From contig NZ_CP087968.1 of the NCBI RefSeq assembly GCF_024703895.1, positions 4,278,001 to 4,342,000 on the forward strand: DNA of 64,000 nt. Reading direction: 5' to 3'. The position numbers and the translations under genes are program-made. A model generated the notes under the pieces. It had not been told where the DNA came from, searched no databases, and saw only the letters and a program-made list of their open reading frames with translations. Positions 1 through 10,943 of this stretch are shown piece by piece (position 1 is the first letter of the stretch; the number at the start of each line of letters is the position of its first letter). The DNA comes from Nocardioides sp. B-3. Lineage in GTDB: Bacteria; Actinomycetota; Actinomycetes; Propionibacteriales; Nocardioidaceae.

Positions 1-608
1 GCAGGACCGGGCGGGTGCCGCAGCGTCTTGCAGCCGAGGCAGCGCTGCACGACGAGCCGGTGCTCGCGCGCGGCCTCGAACCAGAACGCGTTGTCGAGAT
101 TGATCGCGGGGCGGGGTCGGGGCTCGAGCGCCGGGGATGGCCTGAAGCGCAACGTCCGCCAACGCTGGGTGGCGACGACCTCGCCGGCCGCGTCGCGGTA
201 GGTCTTCAGGGTGGTCACGAACCGCCCGACACCCGAGCCGGTCGTCTTCTCCGGCGAGATCGACTCGACGACCTCCTCGACACTGAGGTGGTCACCGGGC
301 ACGACCTCTCGCACGAGCTCGAGGTCCGAGTCGGTGGCGACGACGGACGTGTAGCCGCCCTCGGCCAGCAGCGCGACCAGCTCGTCGAACCCGCCAGCCG
401 TGACGGTGGCACCGAAGCCGCGCATCGTCCGGGCCTGCATCATCGACGCCGGCGCGACGCCGTCACCCGCGAGGTAGCGCGGGTTGGAGTCCCCCATCGC
501 CTCGACCCAGTGCCGGATCATCGGCACGTTCACCGGGTCGGCAGCCGGGCGCAGCGCGACGAGCGAGCGGCCCACGAAGGCGGCCAGCGCATCGTCGTAC
601 GCACTCAT
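1..608 (-). CDS. chsH2: ChsH2-like MaoC/DUF35 steroid enoyl-CoA hydratase subunit (3' end outside window)
   Basis: The minus-strand frame opens with an ATG at 608 and stays open to the window edge for about 202 codons. Residues 1-150 read as a hot-dog MaoC-type domain (RHWVEAMGD, then NPRYL). They are followed by the start of a DUF35 zinc-ribbon module with the cysteine pair RCLGCKTLRHPP. This MaoC-DUF35 fusion is the architecture of ChsH2, which pairs with ChsH1 to hydrate the unsaturated C22 steroid propionyl side-chain CoA ester. The start overlaps the stop of the ChsE2-like gene (ATGA), the same order as fadE29-chsH2 in Mycobacterium. The ChsH1 partner would lie beyond the left edge and cannot be seen. 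No frameshift is evident. Confidence 0.8.
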   Translation of the reverse strand, partial: MSAYDDALAAFVGRSLVALRPAADPVNVPMIRHWVEAMGDSNPRYLAGDGVAPASMMQARTMRGFGATVTAGGFDELVALLAEGGYTSVVATDSDLELVREVVPGDHLSVEEVVESISPEKTTGSGVGRFVTTLKTYRDAAGEVVATQRWRTLRFRPSPALEPRPRPAINLDNAFWFEAAREHRLVVQRCLGCKTLRHPPGP

Positions 609-1765
609 CGCTTCGCCCTCGGCAGTCCGAGTCCCCGGGTCGCGACCATGTCGCGCAAGATGTCGTTGACTCCCCCGCCGAACGTGTTGACGATGCCCCG
701 GCGCGACAGCTGCTCGACCTGTCCGTGGAGTACGGCGCCGGGCGACTCGGGACGGATCCGGCCCGCCGCACCGAGGACCTGCGTCAGGGTGCGTTGCACG
801 TCGATGTGGGTCTCGGTGCCGTAGGTCTTGGCGGCGCCGGCAGTCGCGCCGGTGAGGTCGCCGGAGGCGACGGCGGTCGTCATCTTCCAGTTCATCAACC
901 GCATCGCCTCGAGCTTGGCGTAGGTGCGCGCCATCTCGGACTGGACCCACGGCTGCTCGATCACGCCGGTGTCCTTGGCCCGAGCCAGCACGTTCTCCCA
1001 GAGCTGGATCATCCGGCCGCCGAGGGCAGCGAGGCCGATCCGCTCGTGGTTGAGCTGGGCGGTGATCAGCGACCAGCCGGCGTTGACCTCGCCGACGACA
1101 TCGCCGGCCGGGACGCGGATGTCGGTGTAGTAGGTCGCGGTCACGACCATGCCACCAACGGCCCGGATCGGGCTCCGTGGTGAAGCCGGGGTCGGTGGTC
1201 GGCACGATCAGGATCGAGATGCCCTTGTGCTTCGGGGCGTCGAGGTCCGTGCGCACGGCCAGCCAGACGAAGTCGGCAGTGTTGGCACCGGACGTGAAGA
1301 TCTTCTGGCCGTTCACCACGAAGTCCTCGCCGTCGCGCACCGCCCGGGTGGCGAGGGAGGCCAGTCGGTGCCGGCCGACGGCTCGGTGTAGCCGATCGCG
1401 AACACGATGTCGCCGGCCGGGATGCCGGGCAGGTAGGCCTGCTTCTGCTCCTCGGTGCCGTACTGCATGAGGGTCGGGCCGACCGTGTTGACGGTGACGA
1501 ACGGGAACGGCAGCCCGGCGCGCTGGACCTCGTCGAAGAAGACGTACTGCTCCTCGATCGAACGTCCCCGGCCGCCGTACTCGACCGGCCAGCCGATCCC
1601 GAGCCAGCCGTCGCGGCCGAGCATCTTCACGACCTCGCGGAAACGCAAGCCACCGACGCCTTCCTCGCCGACACGTCGCCGTACGTCGTCAGGAAGCAGC
1701 GCGGCGAAGTAGGCGCGCAGCTCCTTGCGGAGCTGTTGCTGGGCGGGGGTCTCGCGCAGGTCCAT
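605..1765 (-). CDS. chsE2: ChsE2/FadE29-like acyl-CoA dehydrogenase, disrupted by two compensating indels
   Basis: About 387 residues, the size of FadE29. The N-terminal half (1765 to about 1365) begins MDLRETPAQQQLRKELRAYF and carries the flavin loop GYTEPSAGTD. The C-terminal half (1150 to 605) carries the helical domain ending in LGAAGRI..GGGVNDILRDM. The halves are joined by a missing C near 1361 (ACTGG where ACCTGG is expected) and an extra C near 1168. Correcting both gives an unbroken protein. In steroid catabolism ChsE2 works as a heterotetramer with ChsE1 to dehydrogenate the C22 side-chain CoA ester. The ChsE1 partner (FadE28) is not in this operon segment. It sits between the FadD17-like gene and chsH2, so it is very probably co-transcribed with both. 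Confidence 0.78.
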
Positions 1766-1793
1766 GGGGGTCCTCGGTGTTGTCTGGGGCCCG

Positions 1794-3450
1794 TCAGGGC
1801 AGGGAAGCGGAGTCGGCCGGCGGCCTCGAACTCCGCGCGCAGGGCGGCCTTGTCGGCATCGGCCATCGGGACGTAGGACGGAGCGCCGCGGCCCTCCCAG
1901 CGGTGGACGGGATCGGTGGTCCGCCAGCCCTCGAGCTGGATCGCCTTCTTCTGCAGCTTGTTGGAGCCGGTGGTCGGCAGCGCGTGCGAGAACCGGACGA
2001 AGCGCGGCGCGCCCTTGGTGCCCGTGTCCGCCTGCGCTGCCGGGAATCCGGGCAGGTCCAGCGAATCGAAGGTGACTCCTTCGGGGACCTCGAGAGCGGC
2101 CATCACCCGGTCGCCGGACGTCGGGTCGGGTACGGCGAACACGCCGGCCGCCACGATCGCGGGGTGCCGCTTGAGGATGCGCTCGATCAGCAGGGCGGAC
2201 GTGTTCTCGCCGTCGACCCGGATCCAGTCCCCCGAGCGGCCGGCGAAGTAGAGGAAGCCCTGCTCGTCGGCGTAGCCGAGGTCACCGGTCCAGTACCAAC
2301 CGTGGCGAACGCGCTCAGCGTCGGCCTCGGGGTTCTTCCAGTAGCCCTCGAAGCTCTTGGCTCCCTCGGTGTTGACCAGCTCGCCGATCGCTTCCTCGGC
2401 GTTGAGCACGCGACCGTGCTCGTCGAGGAGTGCCGGCGGGCAGGTCTCGCGGGTCTCGGGGTTCACGACACGGACTCCGGCGTGGGCGGGCCGTCCGAGG
2501 GTGGCGACCGGCCCGTCCGGCGCGAGGGTGATCATCCCGGCCCCCTCGCTGGACCCGTAGGCCTCGAGCAGGGTGGCACCGAAGCGTCCGGTGGAACTCC
2601 GCCCTGGTCCTCGGGCGAGGCCTCGGTGCCGAAGCCGTGGGTCAGCGTCGAGTCGCCGTCCGTCTCGGCAGGAGGCGTCGCCAGCACGTAGCTGATCGCC
2701 TTGCCGACGTAGGTGAAGTAGGTCGCGCCGAAGCGGCGGACGTCGTCCATGAAGCGGGATGCCGAGAACTTCGGGGTCAGCGCGACGGTGGCGCCGGCGA
2801 CCAGCGACGGCGCCCACAGACCCATCAGCGCATTGCCGTGGAACAGCGGCATGCAGCAGTAGGACACGTCATCGCGCTGCACGTCGTACTTCGCGGCGTT
2901 CATCCGGCCGAGCCCCGGGAGTCGTCCCCGGCTGCAGCGGACCGCCTTGGAGGCGCCGGTGGTGCCGGAGGTGAAGAGCAGCAGCAGCTGCGTGGTCGCA
3001 TCGATCGTGGGGTCCCCGGGTCGGTTCGCAGGCGTGCTTGGCCACCCGGTCGCCGTACGCCGGATCGTCGACGAGGAGGAACCTGTCCCGCGAGAGCCCG
3101 ATGTCCAGACCGTCGAGCAGGGCCAGACCAGCCGTGTCGGTGATGACCAGCTGGAGCTCGGTGTTGCGCACCTCCTCCTCGAGGTGGGCGCCGCTGCGAG
3201 TGTTGTTGATGCCGACGATCGAGGCGCCGGCCAGCGCCGCGCCGCCGAGCCAGAGGATGAACTCGGGGACGTTCTCGAGCAGCACCCCGATGTGGAACGG
3301 GCCGTCGACTCGCAGCGCGCGGGCCAGCTCGGCGCGGGCCGCGCTCTCGTGGACCACCTCGTCCCGGGTCCGGGACCGGTCGCGGGAGAGCAGGCCCGGG
3401 TGGTCGTCCCCGAGCCGGTCGAGCAGGAGCCCGGCGATCGTCTCGCTCAC
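1794..3450 (-). CDS. fadD17: FadD17-like acyl-CoA synthetase, frameshifted
   Basis: This is an adenylate-forming enzyme of about 550 residues that activates an acid as its CoA thioester. The start is a GTG at 3450, overlapping the stop of the upstream oxidoreductase (GTGA). Visible motifs in order are the P-loop FTSGTTGASKAV after a correction near 3017, the substrate-pocket stretch MPLFHGNALMG, the adenylation motif EAYGSSEGAGM, WYWTGDLGYADEQGF, and the hinge GRSGDWIRVDGEN. That last region closely resembles Mycobacterium FadD17, a gene of the cholesterol regulon. Extra bases near 3017 and 2602 (GCCCTGG for GCCTGG), with a further shift near 2590, split the frame. The exact stop is uncertain because the last codons run into the next gene; TGA at 1794 needs one more correction. 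Confidence 0.75.
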
Positions 3451-4665
3451 GAGGCGTAGCCCTCCGGCTTGCCCCGTGTGGCCGTCCGCGTGGTGCTGCG
3501 CTGGACGAGGACGCACCGCGTGCCGGTGAAGTTGGTGGGCATGCACTTGTTGCAGTGGTTGCACAGCGACGGGGTGGAGGCGTCCTTCTGGATCCGGTTG
3601 ATCAGGTCAGGCTCGCGGAGCAGCGCGCGGGCCATCGCGACGAACTCGAAGCCCTCGTCCATCGCGAGGTCCATGACCGACTTCGTGGTGATGCCGCCGA
3701 GCAGGATCATCGGCAGCTTCACCGCGGCCCGGATCTGGCGCGAGTCCTCGAGGAGGTAGGCGTCGGTGTACGGGTAGGCCTTGAGCTTGCGCTTGCCGAC
3801 CAGCTTCACGCCGAGCTTGATCGGCTGCGGCATGACGTCCGCGAACTCCTTGAGCGGAGCGTCGCCCTTGAAGAGGTACATCGGGTTCAGCAGCGACGAG
3901 CCGGCGGTCATCTCCAGCGTCGCAGCGAGGCCGTCGGCCTCGAGCCACTGGGCGACCGGGATCGCCTCGTCCAGCCAGAAACCGCCGGGCACACCGTCGT
4001 CCATGTTCATCTTGGCGATGATCGCGATCCGGTCGCCCACCGCGTCACGGACGGCGCGCATGATCTCGCGTGCGAAGCGGGCACGGTTCTCCAGGGCTGC
4101 CGCCGTAGCCGTCGGTACGGTGGTTGATCTTGGGCGACAGGAACGAGCTCGCCGGGTAGTTGTGGCCGAGGTGCACCTCGACGGCGTCGAAACCGGCGTC
4201 GATCGCGCGGCGGGCCGCCTCGGCGTGCGCCTCGGTGATCCCGGTCAGGTCGGCAACGCTCGCCTCCCGCGCCCAGCTCAGCGACGTGGCGTGGAAGTGC
4301 TTCGTCGGGGAGAGCGCGGGCAGGCCGTTGCCCTTGGGGCTGGCGACCGGTCCGCCGTGGCCGATCTGTGCGGAGACCGCGGCGCCGTGGGCGTGCACCG
4401 CCTCGGTCAGCCTGCGCAGCCCGGGCATGGCCTCGTCGGTCCACAGGATCTGGTGCCTGTCCGTGCGTCCCTCCCGGGCCACCGCGCAGTAGGCCACCGT
4501 CGTCATTCCGACCCCGCCGGCGGCGTACCCGACGTGGAAGTCGATCAGGTCCTGCGTGACGCGCGCCTTGTGGCTGAGCCCCTCGTACGTCGCCGCCTTG
4601 ATCACGCGATTGCGGAGTGTGAGCGGCCCCAGCTTGGCAGGCGCGAGTACGTCGGGAGAGGTCAT
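3447..4665 (-). CDS. Old yellow enzyme-family NADH:flavin oxidoreductase, frameshifted
   Basis: About 405 residues and TIM-barrel like. The start is the ATG at 4665 (MTSPDVLAPAKLGPLTLRNR). The mid-protein motif HLGHNYPASSFLSPK followed by DGYGGS is the signature of the OYE/2,4-dienoyl-CoA reductase group. The C-terminal CNHCNKC with a later Cys resembles the iron-sulfur ligand set of the dienoyl-CoA reductase branch. The length lacks the extra C-terminal Rossmann domains of the full reductase. An extra C near 4095 (GCCCTGG) splits the frame. It heads the operon that continues with fadD17, chsE2 and chsH2, so a role in reducing a double bond in a steroid or side-chain CoA intermediate is plausible, but the substrate cannot be read from sequence. 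Confidence 0.75.
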
Positions 4666-4708
4666 GCTGTGCACGCTAGGAAGCCTCAGCCCGACTTCAG
4701 GTCGTTCC

Positions 4709-4723
4709 TTCCACTGAGTGGGA
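4709..4723. promoter_or_regulatory. Steroid-operon palindrome, site a
   Basis: The sequence is TTCCACTGAGTGGGA, with a perfect CCACT-G-AGTGG core. It lies 43 bases upstream of the oxidoreductase start (4665, minus) and 95 bases upstream of the binding-protein start (4819, plus). A CCTAGCGT box lies between it and the minus-strand start. It belongs to a set of nine similar sites in this window. Confidence 0.65.
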
Positions 4724-4818
4724 TGTGGACGGAGCCCCGTGTCACGCGACACCGACTCTGTGACGGCAGACACAACCGGTGACTCGGACCACCAGTCCAA
4801 ACCCCCAGTGGAGGAACA

Positions 4819-6433
4819 GTGAAGACACGCATCCCGACTCGTGCCCGATGGGCGGTCCTGCTCTCAGCAAGCGCCCTCGTGGTCACAGGCTGTGCGGACA
4901 CAGCGGCCGAAGACGGCGCTGACAAGGACGCTTCGGGGAAGGTGGACTACGCCACCCGGCTGATGAACGTCGAGGAAGCCTCCGGCGACCCCGTCCGTGG
5001 TGGCACCCTGCGCGTCTCTGAGTACTCCGAGGCACGCACCCTCAACCCGACCCAGACGTTCCCGACCGGCACGACCGGCGGCAACATCATGGCCGCGGTC
5101 TACGACACGCTCGTGAGCTACGACCCCGTCACGGACGAGTACGAGGGCCAGCTGGCCGAGTCGCTCGAGAGCGACGACTTCACGACTCGGACGCTCAAGC
5201 TGCGCGACGGCGTGACGTTCCATGACGGGACCCCGTTCAGCGCCAAGGCCGTGATTGCCAGCCTCGAGTACTACGACTCGTCGTACGGCATGAACGCCAC
5301 CCTGCTCAAGCAGGAGATCAAGTCCCTGACCGCCGTGGACGACCTGACGGTCGAGATCAAGCTGGCCAACCCCCGGGCCAAGTTCCCCAACATGCTGGCC
5401 AGCGGCGCAGGCATGATCCTCGCCCCCGCGGCGTACAAGGATCCGGCTGCCTTCAAGCCGATCGGTGCCGGACCGTTCACGTTCACGAGCTACGCGCCGG
5501 CCGAGAAGACCGTGGTCACCGCAAACCCCGACTACTGGAACGGCCGCCCGGCTCTCGACTCGATCGAGTTCGTGCTGCTCGGCACCGACTCGACGGCGTA
5601 CGAATCGCTGCAGTCCGGCGGTGTCGACGTAGCCACTCTGCGTGGCGCAGCCGTCATCGACGAGGCGATCGCGGACGGCACTGCCGGCATGGTGAACCGA
5701 GCCTCGCTGGCGAACAACTTCTGGATCAACAACCGTGAGGGTTTCCCCGGCGAGGACAAGCGGGTTCGCCAAGCGATCGCTCTCGCCATCGACCCGGTCG
5801 TCTTCTGCGATCGTGCGTCCGGCGGCCACGGCGACCCGACGAAGCTGCTGATCAGCGGCGACTCCCGCTGGGCCCCGGGCGTCGAGCCGATGCCGACCGA
5901 CGTGGATGCGGCCAAGGCGCTCCTCGAGGAGGCCACGGCCGACGGTTACGACGGGAAGATCAGCTTCACCGCCCGCACCGACCGGGCCTCACAGGCTGGG
6001 GCGCTGGCCGTGAAGGCAATGCTCGAGGCTGCCGGCTTCGAGGTGAAGCTCGACCTGCTCCCGGAACGTGGCCGACCGGGTCCAGAAGGTCTACATCGAC
6101 CACAGCTTCGACATCGCCGTCGTGGCCTCGAGCATCCCCGAGGGTGACCTCTTCACCCGCGTGGTCTCGTCGATGGGCAGCACGTCAGGCTTGAACGTCT
6201 CGGGCTACGCCAGCCCCGAGATGGACGAGCTCTCCGCGCAGCTCCGGGCCGTGGAAGACCCCGCCGACGCCGCGGAGATCATGACCAAGATCGAGGCCCT
6301 GTGGGCCGACGACGCACCCGGTGTCGGCATCTCGTCGGGCGCCATGATCAATGCCCGGAGCGACGACGTCCACGGCATCGAGCCGAGCGCGGAGACGATG
6401 ATCCTCTTCGCCGACGCATGGCTCGCTCAGTGA
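4819..6433 (+). CDS. Extracellular substrate-binding lipoprotein of a family-5 (peptide/nickel-type) ABC importer
   Basis: About 538 residues from a GTG at 4819, preceded by GGAGGAACA, a strong ribosome site. The N terminus has two arginines, a hydrophobic stretch and the lipobox VVTGCAD, so the mature protein should be lipid-anchored outside the membrane. The body has the family-5 hallmarks VRGGTLRVSEYSEARTLNP, YDTLVSYDP and LRDGVTFHDGTPFSAKAV. One extra C near 6064 (CTCCCGGAAC for CTCCGGAAC) breaks the frame, and the remainder continues in frame to the TGA at 6433. The matching permeases and ATPases lie on the opposite strand at 7919-11886, converging on this gene. The ligand is unknown; family-5 proteins bind peptides, opines, sugars and other amphipathic solutes. 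Confidence 0.85.
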
Positions 6434-6452
6434 GCTGACAGCTACAACAAAA

Positions 6453-6482
6453 CGCCCGGTCCCTCCTCGGAGGGGCCGGGCG
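6453..6482. terminator. Strong hairpin terminator between convergent genes
   Basis: CGCCCGG and CCGGGCG flank a second CCCTCC/GGAGGG pairing, giving a stem of about 14 bp with a 2-base loop. An A-rich stretch (ACAACAAAA) on the left makes a T-run for minus-strand transcripts, so it should stop transcription of both the binding-protein gene (plus) and the amidase (minus). Confidence 0.8.
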
Positions 6483-6522
6483 CTTGCTATTTCAGAGGCA
6501 GTTGCAACAGACGCTGCGGGTC

Positions 6523-7919
6523 TCAGATGCTGCGGATCCGGGGAGCAGCGGCCTCGAGCTGTCCGGCCGGGGAGAGCAGGAGGCCCTCCTGCCCGAGGTC
6601 TGCAGCAAATTGCACGCCGATCGGCAGACCGTCCCGGTCGGTGCCGAGGGGCACGGACATGGCTGGCATGCCGGTGGCGTTGAACACGCTGGTCCACGCC
6701 GAGTAGATCGCGGCGTGCTCGTAGATCGACTCCGGTCGGGTCGTGTCGAGCAATCCGAGCAGGGGGCACCCTGCAGGCGAGGGCCGGCGTCAGCAGGACG
6801 TCGTACTCCTCGAAGGTCGCGCCCACCTGCCAGCCGACGCGCTGAGCGGCGCTGAGCGCTCGCGACAAGGCGGTGGCGGGCATGGTGACGTAGTGGTCGA
6901 ACAGGATGCGGGTGAACGGCTCGAGGTCGTCATCGCGAAGATCGCGGCCGAGCTCGGCCAGTCTGTCCCGGACAGCCGTGGTGAAGGCGATGCCCATCAA
7001 CGGCGCGGTCGCGGCGGACACGTCTCCGGGCACCCACTGCGCCTTGACGGGGACGACCGTGTGCCCCAGCGAAGCGCACAGCTGTGCTGCGTCCTCGACC
7101 GCCGCCACGACGTCCGGATCCGTCTCGGGGCCGTCGATGAAAGAAGTGGTGAGCCCGATCCGTAGCCGCCCGGGCGGCCGCGCGGCCGGGGCAGCGAACG
7201 ACTCAGCAGGAGCCGGTACGCCGATGACGGTGCCGGCCACCCGCACGGAGCTGATGTCGAGCAGCAGAGCACTGTCGCGGACCGTCGTCGTCACGGCGTG
7301 GTGCACCGATGCCGGTGCGCTCAGGGTCGAGGGAGCGGGTGCCGTCGTGACCCGGCCACGGCTGGGCTTGAGCCCGAAGAGGCCGTTCATCGACGCCGGG
7401 ATCCGGATGGAGCCCCCGCCGTCGCTGGCGTGGGCCACCGGCACCGGGCCGGCAGCGACGGCCGCCGCCGCACCACCGCTCGACCCTCCCGTCGAACGGG
7501 TGAGGTCCCGCGGGTTCCTCGTCGGTCCGTGCAGCAGTGGCTCCGTGCTTGCGTTCAGGCCGAACTCGGGGCTGTTGGTGGTGCCGAGCACGACCATGCC
7601 GGCCCGCTTGTAGCGCGCCACCAGCTCGGAGTCGTGGTCGGGGATGTCGTCGGCGAAGAGCCGGCTGCCGCGACTGCTGGGCAGTCCCGCGACGGACATG
7701 TTGAGGTCCTTGATCAGCACCGGCACGCCGCGCAGCGGCCCGTCCGGGAGCCCGGTATCGACCTCGGCCAGCGCTTCCTCGAAGCGCGTGGCAATCACGG
7801 CGTTGAGGGAAGGATTCTGCTTCTCGATCCGCGCGATCGCGTCCTCGACAGCCTCGCGTGGGCTGATGTCGCCATTGCGGATCAGCTCCGCGAGGTGGAT
7901 GGCATCCGGGTGGCAGCAT
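6523..7919 (-). CDS. Amidase-signature family hydrolase, frameshifted
   Basis: About 465 residues. The start ATG at 7919 overlaps the stop of the ABC ATPase gene (ATGA). The amidase-signature fold is clear: the catalytic Lys in GVPVLIKDLNMS, the glycine- and serine-rich STGGSSGGAAAAVA block, and the nucleophile region SDGGGSIRIPASMNGLFGLKPSRG. This supports the Ser-cisSer-Lys triad that hydrolyses amide bonds. An extra C near 7905 and an indel near 6770 break the frame. The C terminus ends QLEAAAPRIRSI. It is the last gene of the importer operon, so it probably acts in the cytoplasm on an imported amide. Candidate substrates include peptides or amino-acid conjugates; the sequence does not decide. 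Confidence 0.8.
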
Positions 7920-8912
7920 CAGGTGGCCACGTTGTGGCAGGCGATGTAGTGGCCGTCCCCGACCCGGCGCAGCTGGGGTTCTTCAGCAGCGCACTGTTCC
8001 GTCGCCAGCGGGCAGCGGGTCCGGAACCGGCAGCCCGACGGCGGGTTCAGCGGCGAGGGCAGCTCGGTGGCGGCCGCCGACAGCGAGATGCTCACGGGTG
8101 CGACCTTCTCGCCGCCGGGGATCGAGGCGATCAGCGTGCGGGTGTACGGGTGCACGGCCGCCGTCTCCCGGGCCGGTCGAGGGCAGCACCTCGCAGGTCT
8201 TGCCGAGGTAGAGCACCATCACCCGGTCGCTGATGTTCTTCACGACGGAGACGTCATGAGCGATGAAGATCATCGAGAAGTCGAACTTCTCCTTGGTCTT
8301 CTCCAGCAGGTTGAGGATCTGGGCCCGGACGGAGACGTCGAGAGCGGAGACCGGCTCGTCGCAGATCAACACCTCTGGGTTCATCATGAGCGCCCGGGCG
8401 ATGCACACCCGCTGGCACTGACCACCGGACAGCTCGTGCGGGCGTCGATCCCAGACCACGTCCGGGTCGAGGCCGACAGCGATGAGGGTCTCGCGGATCG
8501 CGGCATCCAAGTCATCGCCGTCGAAGCCCCAGATGGAGAGCCCTTCGGCGACCGGGTCGCGCACCTTGCGACGGGGGTTCAGCGAGGAGACCGGGTCCTG
8601 CATGATCATCTGCATCCGCGACCGGGCCCGCCGCAGCTCGCGGGTCTTCAGCCCGGTCAGCTCGGTGGCGCCCGGGCTCACCGAGCCGGACGTCGGCGGC
8701 GGCTCCTGCATGACCGCCCGGCCGGCGCTCGACTTGCCGCAGCCGGACTCGCCGAGGATGCCCAGCGTCTCTCCGGGCAGCAGGTCGATGTTGAGCCCGG
8801 ACACGGCGTGCACGACCTGATGCCTGCCCACCGGGAACTCCACGACCATCTGGTCGACCGAGAGGACCGGCAGGGCCTCGGGGCGCATGTGCGCAGTTCC
8901 ACTGCCGGCCAT
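7919..8912 (-). CDS. Peptide-type ABC importer ATPase (OppF/DppF-like)
   Basis: About 331 residues. Walker A is GESGCGKSS, the signature motif is LSGGQCQRVCIARAL, and Walker B is VLICDEPVSALD followed by the switch HD in FIAHDVSVV. A C-terminal cysteine-containing stretch (CRFRTRCPLATEQC) is the oligopeptide-transporter C-terminal domain. An extra C near 8172 breaks the frame shortly before HPYTRTLI. The gene overlaps the amidase downstream and lies 1 base after the stop of the partner ATPase. Together with that ATPase it would form the nucleotide-binding heterodimer of the importer. Confidence 0.88.
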
Positions 8913-8913
8913 G

Positions 8914-9912
8914 TCAGCTCACTTCCCCGGTGTACGGCGAGCAGCGGGAAGTGGCACGCACCCAGTGGGGCAGTGCCCCCATCCGTCAGCTCGCGCAGCT
9001 CGGGCTGCTCCTCGTGGCACCGGTCGGTGGCAAGGCGACACCGCGGCGCGAAGCTGCATCCCGTGGGCAGCGTGAGCATGTTGGGGGGTGCGCCCTCGAT
9101 GGCCCGCAGCACCGTGTGCGGAGCGTCGTCGATGCGTGGGATCGAGGCGAGCAACGCCTCGGCGTACGGATGCACAGGGTTCGCGAAGACCCGCGAGGTC
9201 GCGGACGTCTCGACGATGCGACCGCCGTACATCACCGCGACTCGATCGGTGCGGCCCTCGACGGCGCCGAGGTCGTGACTGATCAGGATCGTGGCCATGT
9301 CGCGCTCGGAGGCGAGCGAGGCGAGCAGGTCGAGGATCTGCCGCTGCACGGTGACATCGAGGGCCGTGGTGGGCTCGTCGGCAATCAGCAGCTTGGGGTC
9401 GCAGGCCAGTGCCATCGCGATGACGACGCGCTGACGCATTCCGCCCGAGAGCTCGTGGGGATACTGCCTCATCCGTCGCTTCGGCTCGGGGATGAAGACT
9501 GGCGCAGGAGGTCGACCGCTCGTTCGTACGCGTCCTTGCGGCCGAGCCCGAGGTGCAATCGGAGCGCTTCGGTGATGTGCGTGCCGACCCGCTTGACGGG
9601 GTTGAGGGAGGTCATCGGGTCCCGGAACACCATCGAAACCTCGGGACCCCACAGCTGACGACGTGCCCGCGCCTTCAGGGCGTGGATGTCGTGGCCGCCG
9701 ATGCGCACGGAGCCGGCAATCGACGTCGTCGCGTTGTCGGCGATCAGGCCCATGATCGTCCGCCCGAGCACGGACTTGCCCGAGCCTGACTCGCCCACGA
9801 TGCCGAGGGTCTCCCCTGCCCGCAGGGACAGCGAGACCCCGTCGACCGCGCGCATGACGCCGTGAGGCGTGGTGAAGACGGTGTGGAGATCGTCCACTTC
9901 GAGAATGTTCAC
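8914..9912 (-). CDS. Peptide-type ABC importer ATPase (OppD/DppD-like), frameshifted
   Basis: About 333 residues from a GTG at 9912 that overlaps the permease stop (GTGA). Walker A is GESGSGKSVLGR, the signature is LSGGMRQRVVIAMAL, and Walker B is LLIADEPTTALDVT with the switch ISHDLGAV. The C terminus has the oligopeptide-type cysteine box CSFAPRCRLATDRC. A missing G near 9507 (CCAGTC where CCAGGTC is expected) splits the frame at LLRQ/VFIPEPK. The last few codons are uncertain: the TGA at 8914 precedes the next ATG by one base but needs one more correction. Confidence 0.85.
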
Positions 9913-10943
9913 AGCTTGGCACTCCCGGTGTCCCAGCGCTTCTGGGCCTTCTCGCCCAGCAGGTTGAAGGAGAAGACGGTCAGGAACAGGAAGGCGCCGG
10001 GCACCAGCACGATGTGCGGGAAGTCCTCCATGGCACCGCCCTCACCCTCCGAGATCATGTTGCCCCACGTGGGGTCGGGCTGCTGGATGCCCGGAGCCGA
10101 GGAAGCTCAGCGAGGCCTCGGCCACGATGAGCGCCGAGATCATCACGACCGCCATCGAGAAGACGGGCAGGATCACGTTCGGCACCAGCTCGCGGAGCAT
10201 CACCCGGAAGCGGCTCGCCCCCATCAACCGGGCCGCCATGACGAACTCCCGCTGGGCGAAGGCGATGGTGTTGGCACGCGCCAGTCGGACCATGCTGGGG
10301 ATCGTCAGCAGGGACAGTGCCAGCGCCATGTTGCGCAGGCTCGGGTCCGAGGACCGTGCTCAGCGCGATCAGCAGGATCAGCGGCGGCACCGCGAGCAGC
10401 GCGTTGGTGAGGATGCCGACAACGCTGTCGACTCCGTGCCGGAGGTAGCCGGCGACCACGCCGATCGAGCCGCCGACGATCGTGCCGATCGTGACGGCCA
10501 TCAGCGAGATCAACAGCGAGGTCCTTGCTCCGTGCAACGAACGGGACAACAGGTCGAGGCCCTGCCCGTTGGTGCCGAGCGGGTGGTCGGTCAGCAGCCG
10601 CGGCGGCATGTTGGCCGGCTCCAGCAGGGTCTTCGCGACGTCACTGTGCTCTCCGAGCGGGGAGCAGCGGAGCCATCAGGGCGAGCAGGAGGAGTCCGAT
10701 CAGCCGGGCAACGCTGAGCATGAGGGTGAGGTCGACAGAGCGACCGAGGAGCACTCGTAGGAGGCGCGACAGGCCTTGGTGGACCAGCGCGAGGCCGACA
10801 AGGACCAGCACCGCCTTGCCGCCCAGCGTCAGCAACGAGGTGCTCCAGCCATAGCCGGTGAGGCCGAGACCCGCCGCCGCCATGACGGCGCCGACAACCC
10901 CTGCCCGGGTGCGGTGCGGCGTACGCCGCTTTCCACTAGACAT
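9909..10943 (-). CDS. ABC importer permease, DppC-type, frameshifted
   Basis: About 345 residues starting at the ATG at 10943. Two N-terminal hydrophobic helices (AGVVGAVMAAAGLGLTGYG and a second) precede the classic DppC motif HPLGTNGQGLDLLSR. Several membrane segments follow, then the permease EAA loop around EFVMAARLMGASRFR and EASLSFLG with the closing PDPTWGNM. Breaks near 10668 (extra C), 10345 (extra C) and 10092 (extra G) are all restored by single-base corrections. The N-terminal extension is longer than in typical DppC proteins. It overlaps dppB upstream and the ATPase downstream. Confidence 0.85.
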